DNA of 39,227 nucleotides, taken from positions 1 through 39,227 of the IMG/VR virus record IMGVR_UViG_3300020395_000034; one strand, written 5' to 3'. The notes under the pieces were generated by a model. That model saw nothing but the letters and a program-made list of their open reading frames with translations. It did not search any database and was not told the origin of the DNA. Below, piece after piece: positions 11,201 through 23,400 of this stretch (positions within the stretch are counted from its first letter, which is position 1; each line of letters opens with the position of its first letter). The DNA comes from a virus. Both the position numbers and the translations under genes were made by a program.

Positions 11201-12791
11201 CTGCTGTTGCGACACCAACAACTCCAGGATATTCTATACCATTAATTTCTATAGGTTCACCTTTAGCAAAGCTACCTGAAGTTTGATTTAAAACTATAGT
11301 TGCTGATCCATTACCAACACCAACAGAATATCCACTTGCTCCACTATTACGACCCTTAACAAATGATCCTTTAGGTAAAGATGTAGCACTTATTCCTTGA
11401 TTTAAAGTTATTTTAGTATTTGTTTGAATATCAAATAATCTAAGTTCCCAATTAGTAGAATCTCCAGTATAAGCAGCATCTTCTAAATTAAAACTATATG
11501 CTCTGGCACTACCTATGTTTGCTGCTGCTGGTGTTCCAAATTCACTATACAATTCAACAATTTTTCCTTGTTTTGGTAATCCTGAAACTTTATTTACCTT
11601 TAAAACACTACCCATATCAAAATTAACAGCCACATCACTCTTAATTCCAACATCTCTTGGTTTATCAACATCAAGAATAGTTGTTCCAACCTTTTCTATA
11701 TCATATCCTCTAACATATGCCTTACCAGAAGACAATTTAAGACACATTAAATCTTTTGATGGAGTATTTAATTGTTCTGTTTTGTCATTTTTAAAATATA
11801 ATCCACCATTACCTAAATTGTCATTTAATGAATTGTGTAATGTAAATTGAAATGGTCTAGTTGTGTAATCACCAGACTCATCAAATGTCCTTTCTGCTAT
11901 CCAATCTCTAACTATATTATATTGACTTTTTGATTGTAAGAATTTAATTTTACCATTATCAACTCTCATTAACTCAACAAAATCAGTATCATTCTGATCT
12001 GATATTAATTTTTTAGTTAAAGTTAATTTTATTTGTAATCTATCAGCACCTGGAGCAGCATAATTGGTAAATCCTTTAGCATTATCATATAAAGAATTGT
12101 CATCTTTAGCATTAACTAAAATTTCATCAACCTTTAGACCAACTCTATATGATGGTTTATTTGTATAATAATCTAAAATTAGAGTTTGATCTGTAACATT
12201 TACAAAATATCCTCTAATAAAATAGATACCTTTTGTTATAAATGATGCTGATCCAATAGATGTTGCATTTGTTTCTATTAAAGAAGCAAAAGGAGTACCA
12301 GCACCAATTGTTGTATTACCATATACTACATTTTCTGTACAACTTAATAACTCACCATCAGTAAAAGCAGATATTTGTGAATTATTATCAGAACTTAAAT
12401 ATGTAACATATATCGTTATATCATCAACATTAACATTATCAGGTAAAACAACGTACTTAATAGTAGCAGTTATACCAGAAGTTTGACCTGTTATTTTTTT
12501 ACCTATAAAATTATTCAAATATACTGATATATCAGTACCATAATTTACAGAATTAAGTTTTACTGCCTGAAAATTGCCATCATAAGATATTGCTCCAGGA
12601 ATTACAACAGATCCATCTTTAAAAATATTATCACCAAATGACTGTAATTGATTTTGTAATATGGATTGAGATGTTGTTAACTCTCTAGCTTGTACTGGAA
12701 ATCCTGGTTTATATAAGACTTTATAAAAATTCTTTTCAGAATCAAAGTCATCGTAATATGGACTTACATTTAAATTAGTTTTTTGTGCCAT
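5283..12791 (-). CDS. Giant virion structural protein, DUF4815-type N-terminus (2,502 aa)
   Basis: The N-terminus (NVSPYYDDFDSEKNFYKVLY, then PGFPVQARELTTSQSILQNQ) is the signature of the DUF4815 family of phage structural proteins. The family's second landmark, DTIDFRPRVPEYLP followed by YNYYLPRIDKVYLNKFGDF, lies near residues 1000-1090. Near 1640 is a beta domain opening DPLAQTFVVGGN and containing FLTSVGVFFASIDD, which I associate with tail or baseplate proteins of this phage group. The last 140 residues (from DPHCAQYVSNTVTLS, about 2365) look like a separate C-terminal domain. Ser/Thr/Asn-rich beta repeats fill the rest. The gene occupies the slot of T4 genes 9-12, so it probably fuses baseplate-peripheral and fibre functions (inference). 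The start lies 6 bp after the gp8 stop. Confidence 0.85.
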   Translation of the reverse strand: MAQKTNLNVSPYYDDFDSEKNFYKVLYKPGFPVQARELTTSQSILQNQLQSFGDNIFKDGSVVIPGAISYDGNFQAVKLNSVNYGTDISVYLNNFIGKKITGQTSGITATIKYVVLPDNVNVDDITIYVTYLSSDNNSQISAFTDGELLSCTENVVYGNTTIGAGTPFASLIETNATSIGSASFITKGIYFIRGYFVNVTDQTLILDYYTNKPSYRVGLKVDEILVNAKDDNSLYDNAKGFTNYAAPGADRLQIKLTLTKKLISDQNDTDFVELMRVDNGKIKFLQSKSQYNIVRDWIAERTFDESGDYTTRPFQFTLHNSLNDNLGNGGLYFKNDKTEQLNTPSKDLMCLKLSSGKAYVRGYDIEKVGTTILDVDKPRDVGIKSDVAVNFDMGSVLKVNKVSGLPKQGKIVELYSEFGTPAAANIGSARAYSFNLEDAAYTGDSTNWELRLFDIQTNTKITLNQGISATSLPKGSFVKGRNSGASGYSVGVGNGSATIVLNQTSGSFAKGEPIEINGIEYPGVVGVATAANTQNIKSVKQPASTGYPEFTANSHLEKFRLPNNVVTVNITAASAGVSTVTSGSSPFDGLTTGSIVRYVKPGETTETFNKVKEISSGGLSIVIEAISGITNGTIPTSSLQVSMFAGAPIIRGRGYLHAPLANKNVSEVNLDGSNLKVTKQITGRTISSNSTTITINDVKSQYSDVDTASFESFDQERYSVHFSNGGIGTVTSDRFAYQNNGDQITISGLTNGSNAVVNTSIIKKGITSKIKDYNRSKIVNVSYSKYETSGSAATGNGAASISDGLIFDRRYGLRVQDEEISLNLPDVSKFLAVYESIDTNTPTLDILQFTSTVDVQTNAIIGENISGDDSKVVARIVSKPAANKLAVVYLTGDKFTKSESVSFSESNIQTNIENITIGTYKNITNSFTLNKGQKDQYYDYSRLVRNKGTSEPSGKLLIVVDYYTIKNNDDGDVFTALSYDNDRFDTDIPNVGVNGLRATDTIDFRPRVPEYLPASMTGSPFEFSTREFTDSIKQYIIPNESSIIGYNYYLPRIDKVYLNKFGDFIYEKGVSSENPKSPVRNDELMELGTIKLPPYLYNPQNAFLTLVDNRRYTMRDIGGIDDRVSNLEEVTSLSLLETSAQTLQIQDSEGRNRFKSGFFVDSFRDYSKINSFLSAVTVNPDLQEITPIRSRGTLALQPMPKASLISSQYDANSDFELFDSNVQKTGHAITLKYNEVEFLSQPYATEIINVNPYELPAIGGDVELDPSADTWTRTIQLEDNIIRQSGTNQVSNLNLNTNLSGSLDLGNVLSTTSNVNRETGSGAAERVNTSEETNVETFSGALSISGSASASTTINTTDTFFQNRLISSATDDFMRSRNIQYKATGFPEWTKVFCWLDGQQIFDIIPKLLEITPSSNGSNYGSVGSFTIGEEVHALDADGNIIMKFRICRPDHKDGAFNAPTSIYGSDPYSRGVDSISTDYSQTSKFLNVDTRSLAEEAQGLYFGYVAKNSRLVGQESGASAYVKDLSLITDSFGDINGALFLRDPYLQPSPTVKVNSGTKSFRLTTSAENRQAPPGQDPSIVTADTSYTAVGTVEEWQNDVTITTNTNTLNVNSTTDVDLGVTGSTTNTVRTRTVEYFDPLAQTFVVGGNILAPSAINGNDDLNGVFLTSVGVFFASIDDVAGTPVRCEIRTVTGDARPSMRIVGRTRTLYPTKVDENGNLVNNIEFDRDSASKETKFTFPEPLYLPPGSSYAAVLVAERSVNYTVWTGRHGDVAVNPQSIPGASGGSSLRYSRQYGSGSLFKSQNGALWTEDQSQDMTFKLYKAEFTSLNGTAFFTNPDLDESNGYTPRLNTNPIETLPKTGYIGITTIQSDQTALINTLAPGRKLTGNKAGTTSVITGVGCSALTSSVTDGGNNYQTQINAETYNITGQGKDLKLSITANADGVLTGATPSADELGTGYRVGDVVGIKTSSLTSKTGSGAKITINSIGGIDTIYLTNIQGQATSYPVGMGISYYNNAGNVISNNTYPILSNSTFNNGGINNGNYIKVSHFNHGMYSGTNKVKLSNIKSDIAPTTTTAVVNRDETATVSVASTSQFLTYEGIAVSAANTGYVKVNNEIIGYQSVGTGILNIANTSGNKRGVDNSIPIEHPVNSVVEKYQIGGVSLRRLETIDKLDISNLSLDLDSYYVSFDRTKNGKNRSIDADNQPQLSFKDNSIVGGSNVRGTQNIIYGALVPRFDVGTPTGISGSATNVSSTIRSVSATSVSGTENSFNDLGYEQVQLNSYNDLDSVRMVASKVNENEYLSNLPRKKSFTTALTLTSNDKNISPIIYLDGVSTEFISHRLNNPVGIERYDVDNRVNSVIDDPHCAQYVSNTVTLSKPATSLKVLMTAYRHSSSDIRVLYNLIKSDSSEINQSFALFPGYKNLIDNDDDGFGDVVKDETKNDGRSDSFVGPSIKNQFKEYQYTADNLPEFIGYTIKIVMSGTNQAEPPRVKELRTIAVR

Positions 12792-12797
12792 TTTTTT

Positions 12798-14420
12798 CTA
12801 GAATTCCAGAATGATTTTAACGTCTTCTTTTTGTCTTACATCTCTTTTAACCATTTTGCGGTTATCAATGTAGATAATGTCTCCCGTCTTTTTATTTATC
12901 TCTGGATTTGCAAGTCCAGATGTGAAGTTTACTCCTAAATTAATTTGTTTAGAATCTATAACAGTAGTTATACCACTAAAATTGCTATCTATTCCAACAC
13001 TAAAATTAGCACCACTTGTTACAGATATAACATTAGATCCACCAGAATCAAATGTCAAAACCTTAGATTCTGTATCTACAACTCTATAATCTTGATGATT
13101 TGATTTATTACTATTATTTAAATATAAAGATCTGTCTTGAAAATATTTCAATACATTTGTATCTTTATCATATGAAGCAACATAACCTTTAGCAGTTCCA
13201 CCACCAGCAGAAACACTACGTGTTTGAGTTATTGCAGCACCAACTAACTTATCAGTATCAGCAACGGTAGTAATAGGAGATTTTAATTTTATTGAATATA
13301 ATGATGAAAATTGACTTGATGTTGTAATTCCAGTAGAATTAAATTGAGATGGATTCTTAATAATTCCAACTTGAGCAAATTGTGTATCTATTGGAAAATC
13401 TTTTGATGAATCATCAAATCTAGCATAAATTAATACTTTATCAGCACCCAATTCAGTATAAACATCATATCCATGTCCTTTTGATGGTGGAATTATAGGT
13501 ATTAAAGTTGCTGGTGTATTGTTAATAATAGCACCAGAATTTATCGAAGATAAATCAACCATACCATAAGTATATCCATAACCACCTGAAGTTACACGAA
13601 CATCAGATATTTCTCCACTGTTATTAATAATTACTAAAGCTTTTGCTCCAGTACCATCACCTAAAATATCAACAATATGCTCCCCTGCAAGATTATTACC
13701 ATAATTATCTCCAGCATTTTCAATATATATTTTTTTAATTTGATTTTTATTAATATCAGAATTTGCTGCTTCTCTAACAGTCTGTATTTGACTGTCAGTA
13801 GAAGTTTCCCAATCATTTGGCAATACAATATATTCTGTAGAATCAAATTTTATAACATCACTTGGTGAAATTGAAAAAAGATATTTCCAAATATATCCAT
13901 CACCACTTGTTCCAGCAGATGCTGGTTCCAAATCAGTAAATGTTGGTTCGTCTAAAGATCTATTTCCTTTAGCATTATCACTTCCAGGAACACCAAAAGC
14001 ACCATTATCCAAACAAACATATACTCTATAATCAGAATTTAAAACATAAAAATTTGTATTATATAACGTTTGTCCATTAGGTGCTGGATTTTTCCCTACA
14101 GAATAATCATGTCGATACATATCGTATCGAGTATTAGAAGTCCAACTATGCTTTTTAACAACTCTTCTAATATTGGCACTATTAATTTTTTTACCAAAAA
14201 GAGTTGTACTTTTATATTGAGAAGAATATGATAAATTATCTGTAGGAGGTGGAACACTGTTTGAATTTCCAGTATTCCATGTATCACTTCTACCAAAACC
14301 AACCGCAGTTGGATTTGGCAATCCTAGAAATGCATAATAAGAATTATTAGAGTCTAATACAGAATCTACAAAATTACTAGCATTCAATATTCTAAATTGA
14401 TCTGTTACTACCGCTGGCAT
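12798..14420 (-). CDS. 8: Baseplate wedge protein gp8
   Basis: 540 residues, longer than the 334 of T4 gp8. The T4 landmarks are in order: TDQFRILNASNFVDSV (T4 TSKFRTEKMLNFYNS), VGFGRSDTWN (T4 ITFGRSEPWS), SGDGYIWKYLFSISP (T4 GDGYVWEYLFEIPP) with EYIVLPNDW, and the C-terminal TGDIIYIDNRKMVKR ending in VKIILEF (T4 GEMIYMENRPPIIM...INILFTF). The extra length is mostly residues 225-320, with a GYGYTYG repeat of the type also seen in gp14, and residues 390-500. gp8 is a dimeric member of the baseplate wedge, binding gp7 and gp10 in T4. Preceded by a TATAAATA late promoter. Confidence 0.94.
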   Translation of the reverse strand: MPAVVTDQFRILNASNFVDSVLDSNNSYYAFLGLPNPTAVGFGRSDTWNTGNSNSVPPPTDNLSYSSQYKSTTLFGKKINSANIRRVVKKHSWTSNTRYDMYRHDYSVGKNPAPNGQTLYNTNFYVLNSDYRVYVCLDNGAFGVPGSDNAKGNRSLDEPTFTDLEPASAGTSGDGYIWKYLFSISPSDVIKFDSTEYIVLPNDWETSTDSQIQTVREAANSDINKNQIKKIYIENAGDNYGNNLAGEHIVDILGDGTGAKALVIINNSGEISDVRVTSGGYGYTYGMVDLSSINSGAIINNTPATLIPIIPPSKGHGYDVYTELGADKVLIYARFDDSSKDFPIDTQFAQVGIIKNPSQFNSTGITTSSQFSSLYSIKLKSPITTVADTDKLVGAAITQTRSVSAGGGTAKGYVASYDKDTNVLKYFQDRSLYLNNSNKSNHQDYRVVDTESKVLTFDSGGSNVISVTSGANFSVGIDSNFSGITTVIDSKQINLGVNFTSGLANPEINKKTGDIIYIDNRKMVKRDVRQKEDVKIILEF

Positions 14421-14437
14421 ATTAATAGTTTTTTAGA

Positions 14438-14445
14438 TATTTATA
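14438..14445 (-). promoter_or_regulatory. Late promoter octamer TATAAATA for gp8
   Basis: Perfect T4-type late promoter TATAAATA on the minus strand in the 33-bp gap between the giant gp7-position gene and gp8, 17 bp from the gp8 ATG. The resulting leader would be only about 10 nt, with no clear Shine-Dalgarno sequence. Confidence 0.72.
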
Positions 14446-14453
14446 CAAGATTT

Positions 14454-17400
14454 TTAAGTAGGAGTGGATAATGCACCACTATCCTCTAAGGTATCATTAC
14501 CACCCCGTCTTTGTAATGTTGGGAAAGTAGATAATCCAGAAATTATTCTACCAGTGACACCAATGGAAATTGGAGATGAATCTCTGGTAAATCCACTAAT
14601 CTTACCACAGGAATATTTACCTACAGGTGATGTTGTGAAACCAATAGTATTTAACCCACTAGTAGATGTATCTGATTTTATGGTACATGTAATAATACCA
14701 GACATGGTACTTGGGGCAGTTCCAGTATAACTAAATTCCTTGACAATATAGATGTTATCAACAAATTGAGTTCCTACACCAACAACGTTTGTATCGGATC
14801 CATCTGTAGATGTTAATCCAGATCCAACTCTTGTATCAGAAATATAAATTGGATTACCAACACTTATTGGATTAAATCCACTAGTACTAATAGCAACAAA
14901 TTTTAGACATAAATCACTACCAGACATTGTAGTACTAATTCCAGTAATAATACCAGCAGTATTTTGTACTGTAGGGTTAGTTCCAGTTACAAGATCATAT
15001 ACTGGATTTTCAGATGAAATCAATACAGATGGAGCAACTGTATACCCAAGACCTGAATTTGTTAGATTAATATTATTAACAGAACCATTACTTATTGTTG
15101 CTGTTGCTGTTGCTGTAACACCAATCGCAACAGCATTATCATCAAAAATATGTGGTGGAGCAGAAACAGAAACCGTTGGTGCTGAAGTATATCCACTACC
15201 ACCAGAAGAAACTTGAATATCATAAAGAGAACTACCAGCCATGATTGCTGTTGCTGTTGCTGCAGTTGATACATTACCAGAAACAATTATACCACCAAAT
15301 GATGAAGCAGTTCCGTCATATCCAAATAATTCAGCATTATCAACATAAAATTCAGTATCACTAGTTGAAAAATCTTTGATTATTCTTGCTGCTGGATATA
15401 CGTAAGGTTCTAATTTAACTCTCTTTTTAGATACAAAAACTTCATTAATTACTTTATCAACTTTTTGTTTTATCAAACTTAAAGGTTTAATATCATTTTC
15501 ATTAATACCTTGTTTTGTATAAACATTAGTCTCTAAAGTTTTAGATGTATCTAAACTTAAAACAGTTCTAACATCTTGATCTAGAGTTGTTGGAATACCA
15601 ACATTTCTCTTTATTTGAACTTCATCACCAATTTCAATAATGGTTTTTTCACCATCTTTAACTACAGAATCTTCATCATCAGTTCCTTTATAGAAGAAAA
15701 TATCAATATTATCATCTTTTGTTGGGGGTTCTTTAAATGCTAAAGATGTTCCACCAGAAAACTCATATGCTTTTCCTGGTTCCTGTATAACACCATTAAT
15801 TATTACAATAAAGACATTAGCAAGTTCACTATCAAATGTATTTGTAGACTCAACACTAATTAAACTTCCATTATAATAAAGTGGGAATTTAGTATTTACC
15901 CCATCTTGGTATCCTACAATAGGATCTATATAATCAAATTCACCAAATTGCCACATAGAGAACTTATCATTATAAGTTCTTCCAACTTCTAACACTGATT
16001 TAGATTTTAAAGAAATTAATCTTCTATCTGTAACCAAACCAACAGCTTCAAAGGTATCACCTTCCTTAAATGCATATCCACTTCTAGAAATAGAATAATC
16101 TGTTATTTCAAACAAACCAGATTCTCCATACTTATTGGAAGATGTTCCATTAACATGGGCATTAACTAAAAGACCAATACCAGTATCTGTTGTTGATCCA
16201 ATACCCCTTCTAGATATACCTTTTATCGATAGATTGTCATATGAAGGTTCAGATACAAATATTTCAGGATTTTGGTATCCAGATCCACCATTTACAATAT
16301 TAAATGCTAAGGCACCACCACCATGATTAGTTGATTTACCAATATAAACATCAAATTCATTATTATCAATCTTAATAATAGCAGTAGTTACTCCAGAAAT
16401 AGGATCTGCCAAATTAGATCTACCAACATTAACTGTAAGATCTTTTCCAGAATTAGCAGTTGCATTAGAAACAACTGTTGCTATTCCAGAAACAGGATCA
16501 GTTGATCGAGGATAAGTATGTTCACTAGCATGATCATCTCTAGCACAAGTCATTGTTAATGAATCATCAGCAATGGTTATAGTTGCTCCATTAGATATTC
16601 CATGAGCACTAGCAAATGTTAATGTAAGTTCACCAGTTTCTCCACTATAAACTGCGTTAGTTGGTTGTAATGATCCATTAACAGCAGTAGATGTAGCACT
16701 AACAAACTTATGCTCTACACCACCACGAGGATAACTATGGTGTGTTTGATAATCATCTTGAGCACATTTGAAAACAACTGTATTGTTCTTAAATTTAATA
16801 GTATTTCCTGTAACTAAATTATGATTGGTACCAGTATTAACTCTTAGAATACCTGTTACTGGATTATAAGAAGTTCCATTTTGTGGTTGTAAATTACCAC
16901 TACCACCAACAATTATCTCAATAGCATCTGATGATGCGTTAACAAATTGATGTGTATTTACACCTACAGGTTGAGCAGTAATAACTGCACCACTTCCAAC
17001 ACTCTTACCAACATCCACTGAGAATATATCATCATTAATCTTAGTAATAGTAGTGTTTACTCCAGAAATAGGATCAGTTCCTCTAGGATATTCATGTATA
17101 GTTTTATGTCCGTCTTTAGAACATGTAAATCTTAGAGATTTGGTATCAAAGTTAATTTGATTATTAGTTACTAATCCATGACCAGCGGCTGTAATAGTCA
17201 TAATTCCAGAAACTGGATCATAATCAGCAGCAGTTGGTGTTAATTGTCCACTAATTGCGTATTTATTGATAGCATTATTATCTGCTGATACAAATTTATG
17301 TTTAAAACCAGCATCTATGACTGTAACACCTATAGAAACAATATTATTATATCCAGAACCAAAAGTTAAATCATCATACCAAGGATAAACAGTACCTTGA

Positions 17401-20400
17401 CCATTATATGTGTGTGGTATAGTTGTAGTTCCAACATTAGCACTAAATTTATTTGTTGAAGATACAGAAACTATTGAGAATTTATCACCATATTTTCCAC
17501 TTGGGAAGAAGTTTGTAGTAACTCCAGAATTAGCAGGACAAGTAAAATGTAGTCCAACTAATTTAACTGAATCTGTATTTGCGTTTCCAAATACAAATTG
17601 ATGCGGTTCAACTGTAGTAATGGTAACTATACCACTAGCATTATCATATACTGCTGTTGAAATTGCTAACGCAGTTCCTTGAGTAGCAACACCTATAACA
17701 TTAGTGATAGATCCACTATTATTCAATACTGGCATAACTTTAGCACCAGCAAGTGGAGCATATCCAAGTCCATTACTATTTCCTATAGAAATAGGAACTC
17801 CACCTCTAGGTAATTGATTTGCGTTTATATCTTCATCATTTATTATTAATGATCCATTAATCGATGTAATACCAGAAAATACAACACTAGATATTCCAGA
17901 ATTTTCAACAATTTGGAAATTATTTAATGGATTATTATCAGTTGTTGGTGATTGGAATATTCCATTAACAAATAAAATTCCAGTTCCACCACTAGTTCCT
18001 ATTCCAGTGGTATTTGCCCCACCAACAGTTAATGTATATTCATTTGTAATTCCATCAAATTTCTTAGAGATATCATCATACACATTATTAGATGTATAGT
18101 TATCTCTAAGAAATACTCTTCCATTAAAGTCTGCTGTTGGGAAAGGTAATCCATTCTCTAAAAGGGGTTGTTCCTTATTACCTCTAGGTGCTTTAGAAAA
18201 GTTTATAGTTTTTCCAGTAATATTATATGAACCACCATATATTGTAACTGTTGAATTATTTGTATGTGTAGTAGAACTAGAACCTACAAATCCTCTATTA
18301 ACATTAACCAAACTATAAGTACCAACACCAACAGAAATTGGTCCTACTGTTGTTGTTCCAACTCCAACATTAATAACTTCAACATATTCATTATCAATCT
18401 TCAATATATCTTCCGTAGATATGCTAGTTATTCCACTCAATGAGAATATTGTTGAAGAAGCACTTACCTGACCACCAAGATTATATTTTAATGTATGTGT
18501 AATATTAGTAGAAGATACTGGATATTGAATAACATTATCAATACTAATAATTGATTTTGTATTGGAATTAACCATTGACAATTCATGATTATTTCCAGAA
18601 CCAACATTAATAAAGGTAACAGCTGCTCCAGCTCTAGTAGTTGAAATATTAAAACTATTATTATTAATAACTGATTTTACATAAACCCTAGATGGTAATG
18701 TTCCAGTTATGGATCCATTTTTATATGTCATTGGAGATGAACTAACACCAATAAAACTAGATCCTGATTTATATTCTAATTCTTCATTTGCTCTAAAGAA
18801 ATGATTTTCTAAAGTAAACTTACCAGTAGCAAGATCGACAGATGATGAAGATGGGTCAAATGATTTTCCAAAAATAGAAACATTATTGGTTTTTGCTTCA
18901 AATGACTTAGTATTGATTCTATTACCACCAATAGCATTATATAATAAAATGTCTACATCATCAGTAGTTTTTCCGTAAGTTAAAGTTGATGGATCATTTA
19001 AAGTATCATTTTGATTATAATAACATTGATTTAATACAATAACACTAGAAACTCCTACTACATTATCTGGATGGAATTTAACAATATAATTAGATCCAAC
19101 TACAGATCCTCCAAAAGTACCTAATCCAACACCACTATCATAATTTGAAGTTAATCCATTATTAAGTGATAATGCTTGAGATTGTTGAACATAAACATTT
19201 GTTCCATCATATACAGATAATACCTCATGAACTGCTCTTGAAGAACCAATACTAACTTCAACAATAGATTTAGAAGCATTAAATAATCCCTTATCAAGTT
19301 CTAAAATAGATGTAGTTCCAACACCACTATTAGATAATCCTTGATAGATCATAGATCTTTCAGCACCTGATGGTTGTCCTGTAGTAAGGAATCTATAAGT
19401 ACTATTGGTTGATGTTGTTAATCCAAAACCAACAATTCTTGATCTTATTTTTGTATTATTTCCATTATCATTCTTATATCTAAACTCTAAATTTCCACTA
19501 TTAATACGTGATGTTATAATACCAATATTAGTAGTGTTAAATGATGCTTCATCATTATCAGTATCAACAAAATATTGTGTCATAAATGTATCTTGTCCAT
19601 TATGTGTAACATAAGTTTCAACATAATGTAAATCATTTGTGACCGTATTTGTTATTTGTGTTGTAGCATGTATTGATCCATACTTATTAATAGGCAATTC
19701 AACAATATTTGAAGTTCCTACAGAATTAGAAATTCTATAAGCAGATATTAAATCAACAGGACCTAATAACTCTGTTCCAACTCCAACAATATTTGAACTA
19801 AACTTACTAGAAAGGATTTTTAAATCATAATCAATATTATAAGTATTAGTTGGAATAAATCTTACATAATTTTGTAAAGTTGATGGATTATTATGTAATT
19901 TAAATTCGGCAAAATTATCTGATGGTATGGATGTATCTGAATTTATTAATCCAGATTTTTCAAACATTATATTATTAGTACCATTACTCAACACAACCAA
20001 TTCTGATAATTGTAATTGTTGTGTAGATCCACTTGCACTATTAACTCTAATTAAATAATTGTTGTAAATATCAGTTGATCCATATTGATAAACATTTAAA
20101 TAATCTGTAGGTGATGCTTCTAAATTAGAAAAACTAGAACTTATATCATCAATTAATAAGCATTCATTTGTTTTACATTGTATATAATCAGATAATCTTA
20201 TATTTTCAAAATCAATAAATCTTGAACTACTTGTAGTTGTATCTTTATCAACAACCATATCAATGTAATTTACAGTATCTACTCTTTTATCATCAATAAT
20301 ATCATATATTATGGTTATAGCATTAGTTGATCCAATACCAATATTTGTTGTAGAAACAATCCCAACATCAGCAAAATTCTTTAATCCACTGGTATGGAGT

Positions 20401-23400
20401 AAATTATTAACAGAAGTTTTTAATTCATCCCAAGGAATAGTACTCTTAACTGAATATGAAAGATTTTGATAATAATCATTATCAGCAACTAGTTGACCAT
20501 CATCATTTAATTTACCAGTAGTATCAACCCATCCAAATTCTTTTAATATAGAAAATCCTGTATTATATTTTGCATTATTTTCCGTAATATTCTTTATAGT
20601 TGCTTGATTAGAACTTGTTTCTCCAACAAGTATATCACCAACATTTATAACATCAGTTCCTTTTATTTTTAAAATATTTGAACTTGATTCTGTTATTGAT
20701 AAATTAGATGATTTACCGTTGATCAATAACTTCTCACCAATATCAAAATTGTTAATTACTTGAGAAACAAAAAATGTTGGATACTTAGATTCTGATATTA
20801 TTGAAGAATATTGATTTGAAATTGTTCTAGCTATTCCAGTATTTGTTGTCAATGATGAAACATCAATAGTAACTTTATCTTGTGCACCACTATCATCATA
20901 ATTACTAACAGTTAATAATTTATACCCATAATCTTCAGAATTAAAACCAGAACCATTATTACTATATTTTTCAATACCTTCAATATAAACTTTATCACCA
21001 ATAGTAAATGGATTATTACCAAATCCCAATATTGGAGTTGTTATAGTACAAGTAAATGCTGTTCCAGCATGTGATTCGACTTTAGTAATAGTAATACCAT
21101 TAGTATTGTTTGTTGCTCTTAAAGTTACAGTATTTTCTGGAAGACCAACTGCTTTTTCTTCAATATCAATACCAACAATAGTTCCTGATAATAAATTAGG
21201 TTGTAAATATCCACTATCAATTTTAGTACCAGTATCGGAATTTACAATTATAACATTTGGATCTGAAATATATCCAGATCCACCATTTGTAACAGAAACA
21301 ATTCCAATAGTACTAGCATTTTCAATTTCAATTATAGGAGATATAAATGCTTCTGGTTGTAATGTAGGATCAGAAGAATATTCATAAGAATCGTTTATTA
21401 CTCTTATTTTATTAACTTTACCTATAGTAGACGATGTAGGTACAACTGATGCATCTTTTCCTTGAGCAATAGTTCCCACTCCAATAAATTTTGGAGAAGA
21501 TTTGTATCCAGATCCACCAGAAATAATATCTATTCTATCAATACCACCTTCAATAGTTTTTGATTTTGATGTATATTTAAGTTCGTCACAATCAGTATTT
21601 TTATATGTTAAATTTTCTGGTACTCTATTTAAAAATATGTCAAAAGTAGTTGCTGCTACACCAGATATGGGGTAACTACCATTATAATAACTATCAGAAA
21701 ATACTATTCTAGAATTATTAGATACATCAAAATCAGAAGTACTAATAAATCCAGATTTATCTATATTATAATATAAAACATTAGGCAAACTTGTACTATA
21801 TCCAACAGTTAAAGCAGTTCCAACGTTAGAAACACTAAAATTATTTGTAGATCCTGTTGATACAAATTTATTATTATATTCTTTATCATAATACAAATTA
21901 AAATTATATCCTGATAAAGAAGAATCAGATAAATCAAATACTAAATTATTATTATTGATTGCCTTTATTTGTGGATTAATCCTCGATATAGATTGAGATG
22001 ATCCTCCTGTTCCTTGAGTAATTGATACTGTTTTTATAGTGTTATTAACATCATATAAAGTTTCTCCTAATTGTATAAAATCATCATCTATTTTATAAAC
22101 ATAATAAGAACCAGTAGATAATCCAGTAGCATCTCCATCATAAAATACCTTATCACCAGTTTTAAATCCATGATTACCCAATCCCAACTTATTATGTTTA
22201 ACTGATCCACTAGTAAATGGTATTGGATTTATTAAAATATTTCCACTATTTGTTTCTCTTAAAACTTTTATAGATGTAGAAGTACCTATCCCAACAGACA
22301 AATCTGGTTTAACTGATAATGAAATTACATCACCAGAAAGTAATCCATGAGATGTTGATATTGATACTTTTGATTTTATTCTTTCAACTGTTGCATTTAC
22401 TAGATTTTTCTCAGTTTCAAATAAATATTCATCTTTATTAGCATTATTATTGTTAGCAAAAGATCTAAAATAAATTTCATTAGAATTTAAAGTAGTTTTA
22501 ATTCCAATACTATTGATAGTTTTATTTACAGCATATAATGTTGTTGGTAATATTACTGTATTATTGGACTTATCAGTTGAAATATTAATATTTGATCCAC
22601 CACTAGGTATAGTTAATTTTATCTTTTGATTTGTTTTAAATGGATGATTTTCAATATAAATGTGTTGTATAGGAACATTTCTTTGAATAGTTTTTCCACC
22701 AAAAGCAAATGATATTGGATATTCGGTTCCTTCTGTCGTACCTATACCAACAGATTTTATAGGATTGAAATAAGCAAGATCATTTAATTCAGATTTAAAA
22801 TAAGGTACCTTTTCATCTATAGTAAATGAATCTGGAATAAAGGATACTTCAGATCCTTCAGCATATGTTTTTCCATAACTAACAGCATCTCTTTTAACTC
22901 TTAGAATATTAAGATTATTGTATACATTTAATACCTTTAATGTTTCTGTACCTATACCAATACTACTTCCTATAGAAATATTACTAGGAATTCTAGAAAC
23001 ATAAATTTCTGTTGTAAATCCAGCAGAAGGAGAAGCAGTTATAGTCGAAATAGTAGTTCCTGTAGTTGATGTTATTCCTATACTATATGAATCTTTTAAT
23101 TTAATAACATTAGTTGATAATCCACTAATAACAACATTATCTCTATTTGATAAATTATTTCTAGGTAAAATTGATACTTTTATTTTATCTTCAGACCAAG
23201 TAAGAATAGTAGAATTAATTTTTTCAATAGATGTGTTTATCTCATTTATTTTTTTACCTTTAACAGATAATACCTTAGATATTAACCCACTCCCTTTTGT
23301 ACCAGTATTATCAAATTCCAATACATCATCAACTTTGTAATTTGATCCAGAATTTAAAATATTAATTTTATCAATAGATCCAGAAGAAATTGATTCTATT

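Noticed and set aside
15092-15286. Minus-strand frame rich in poly-Gln
   Set aside because: Out-of-frame reading of the TTGCTG-type repeats that encode Ala-Thr runs in the giant virion protein; no own start signal.
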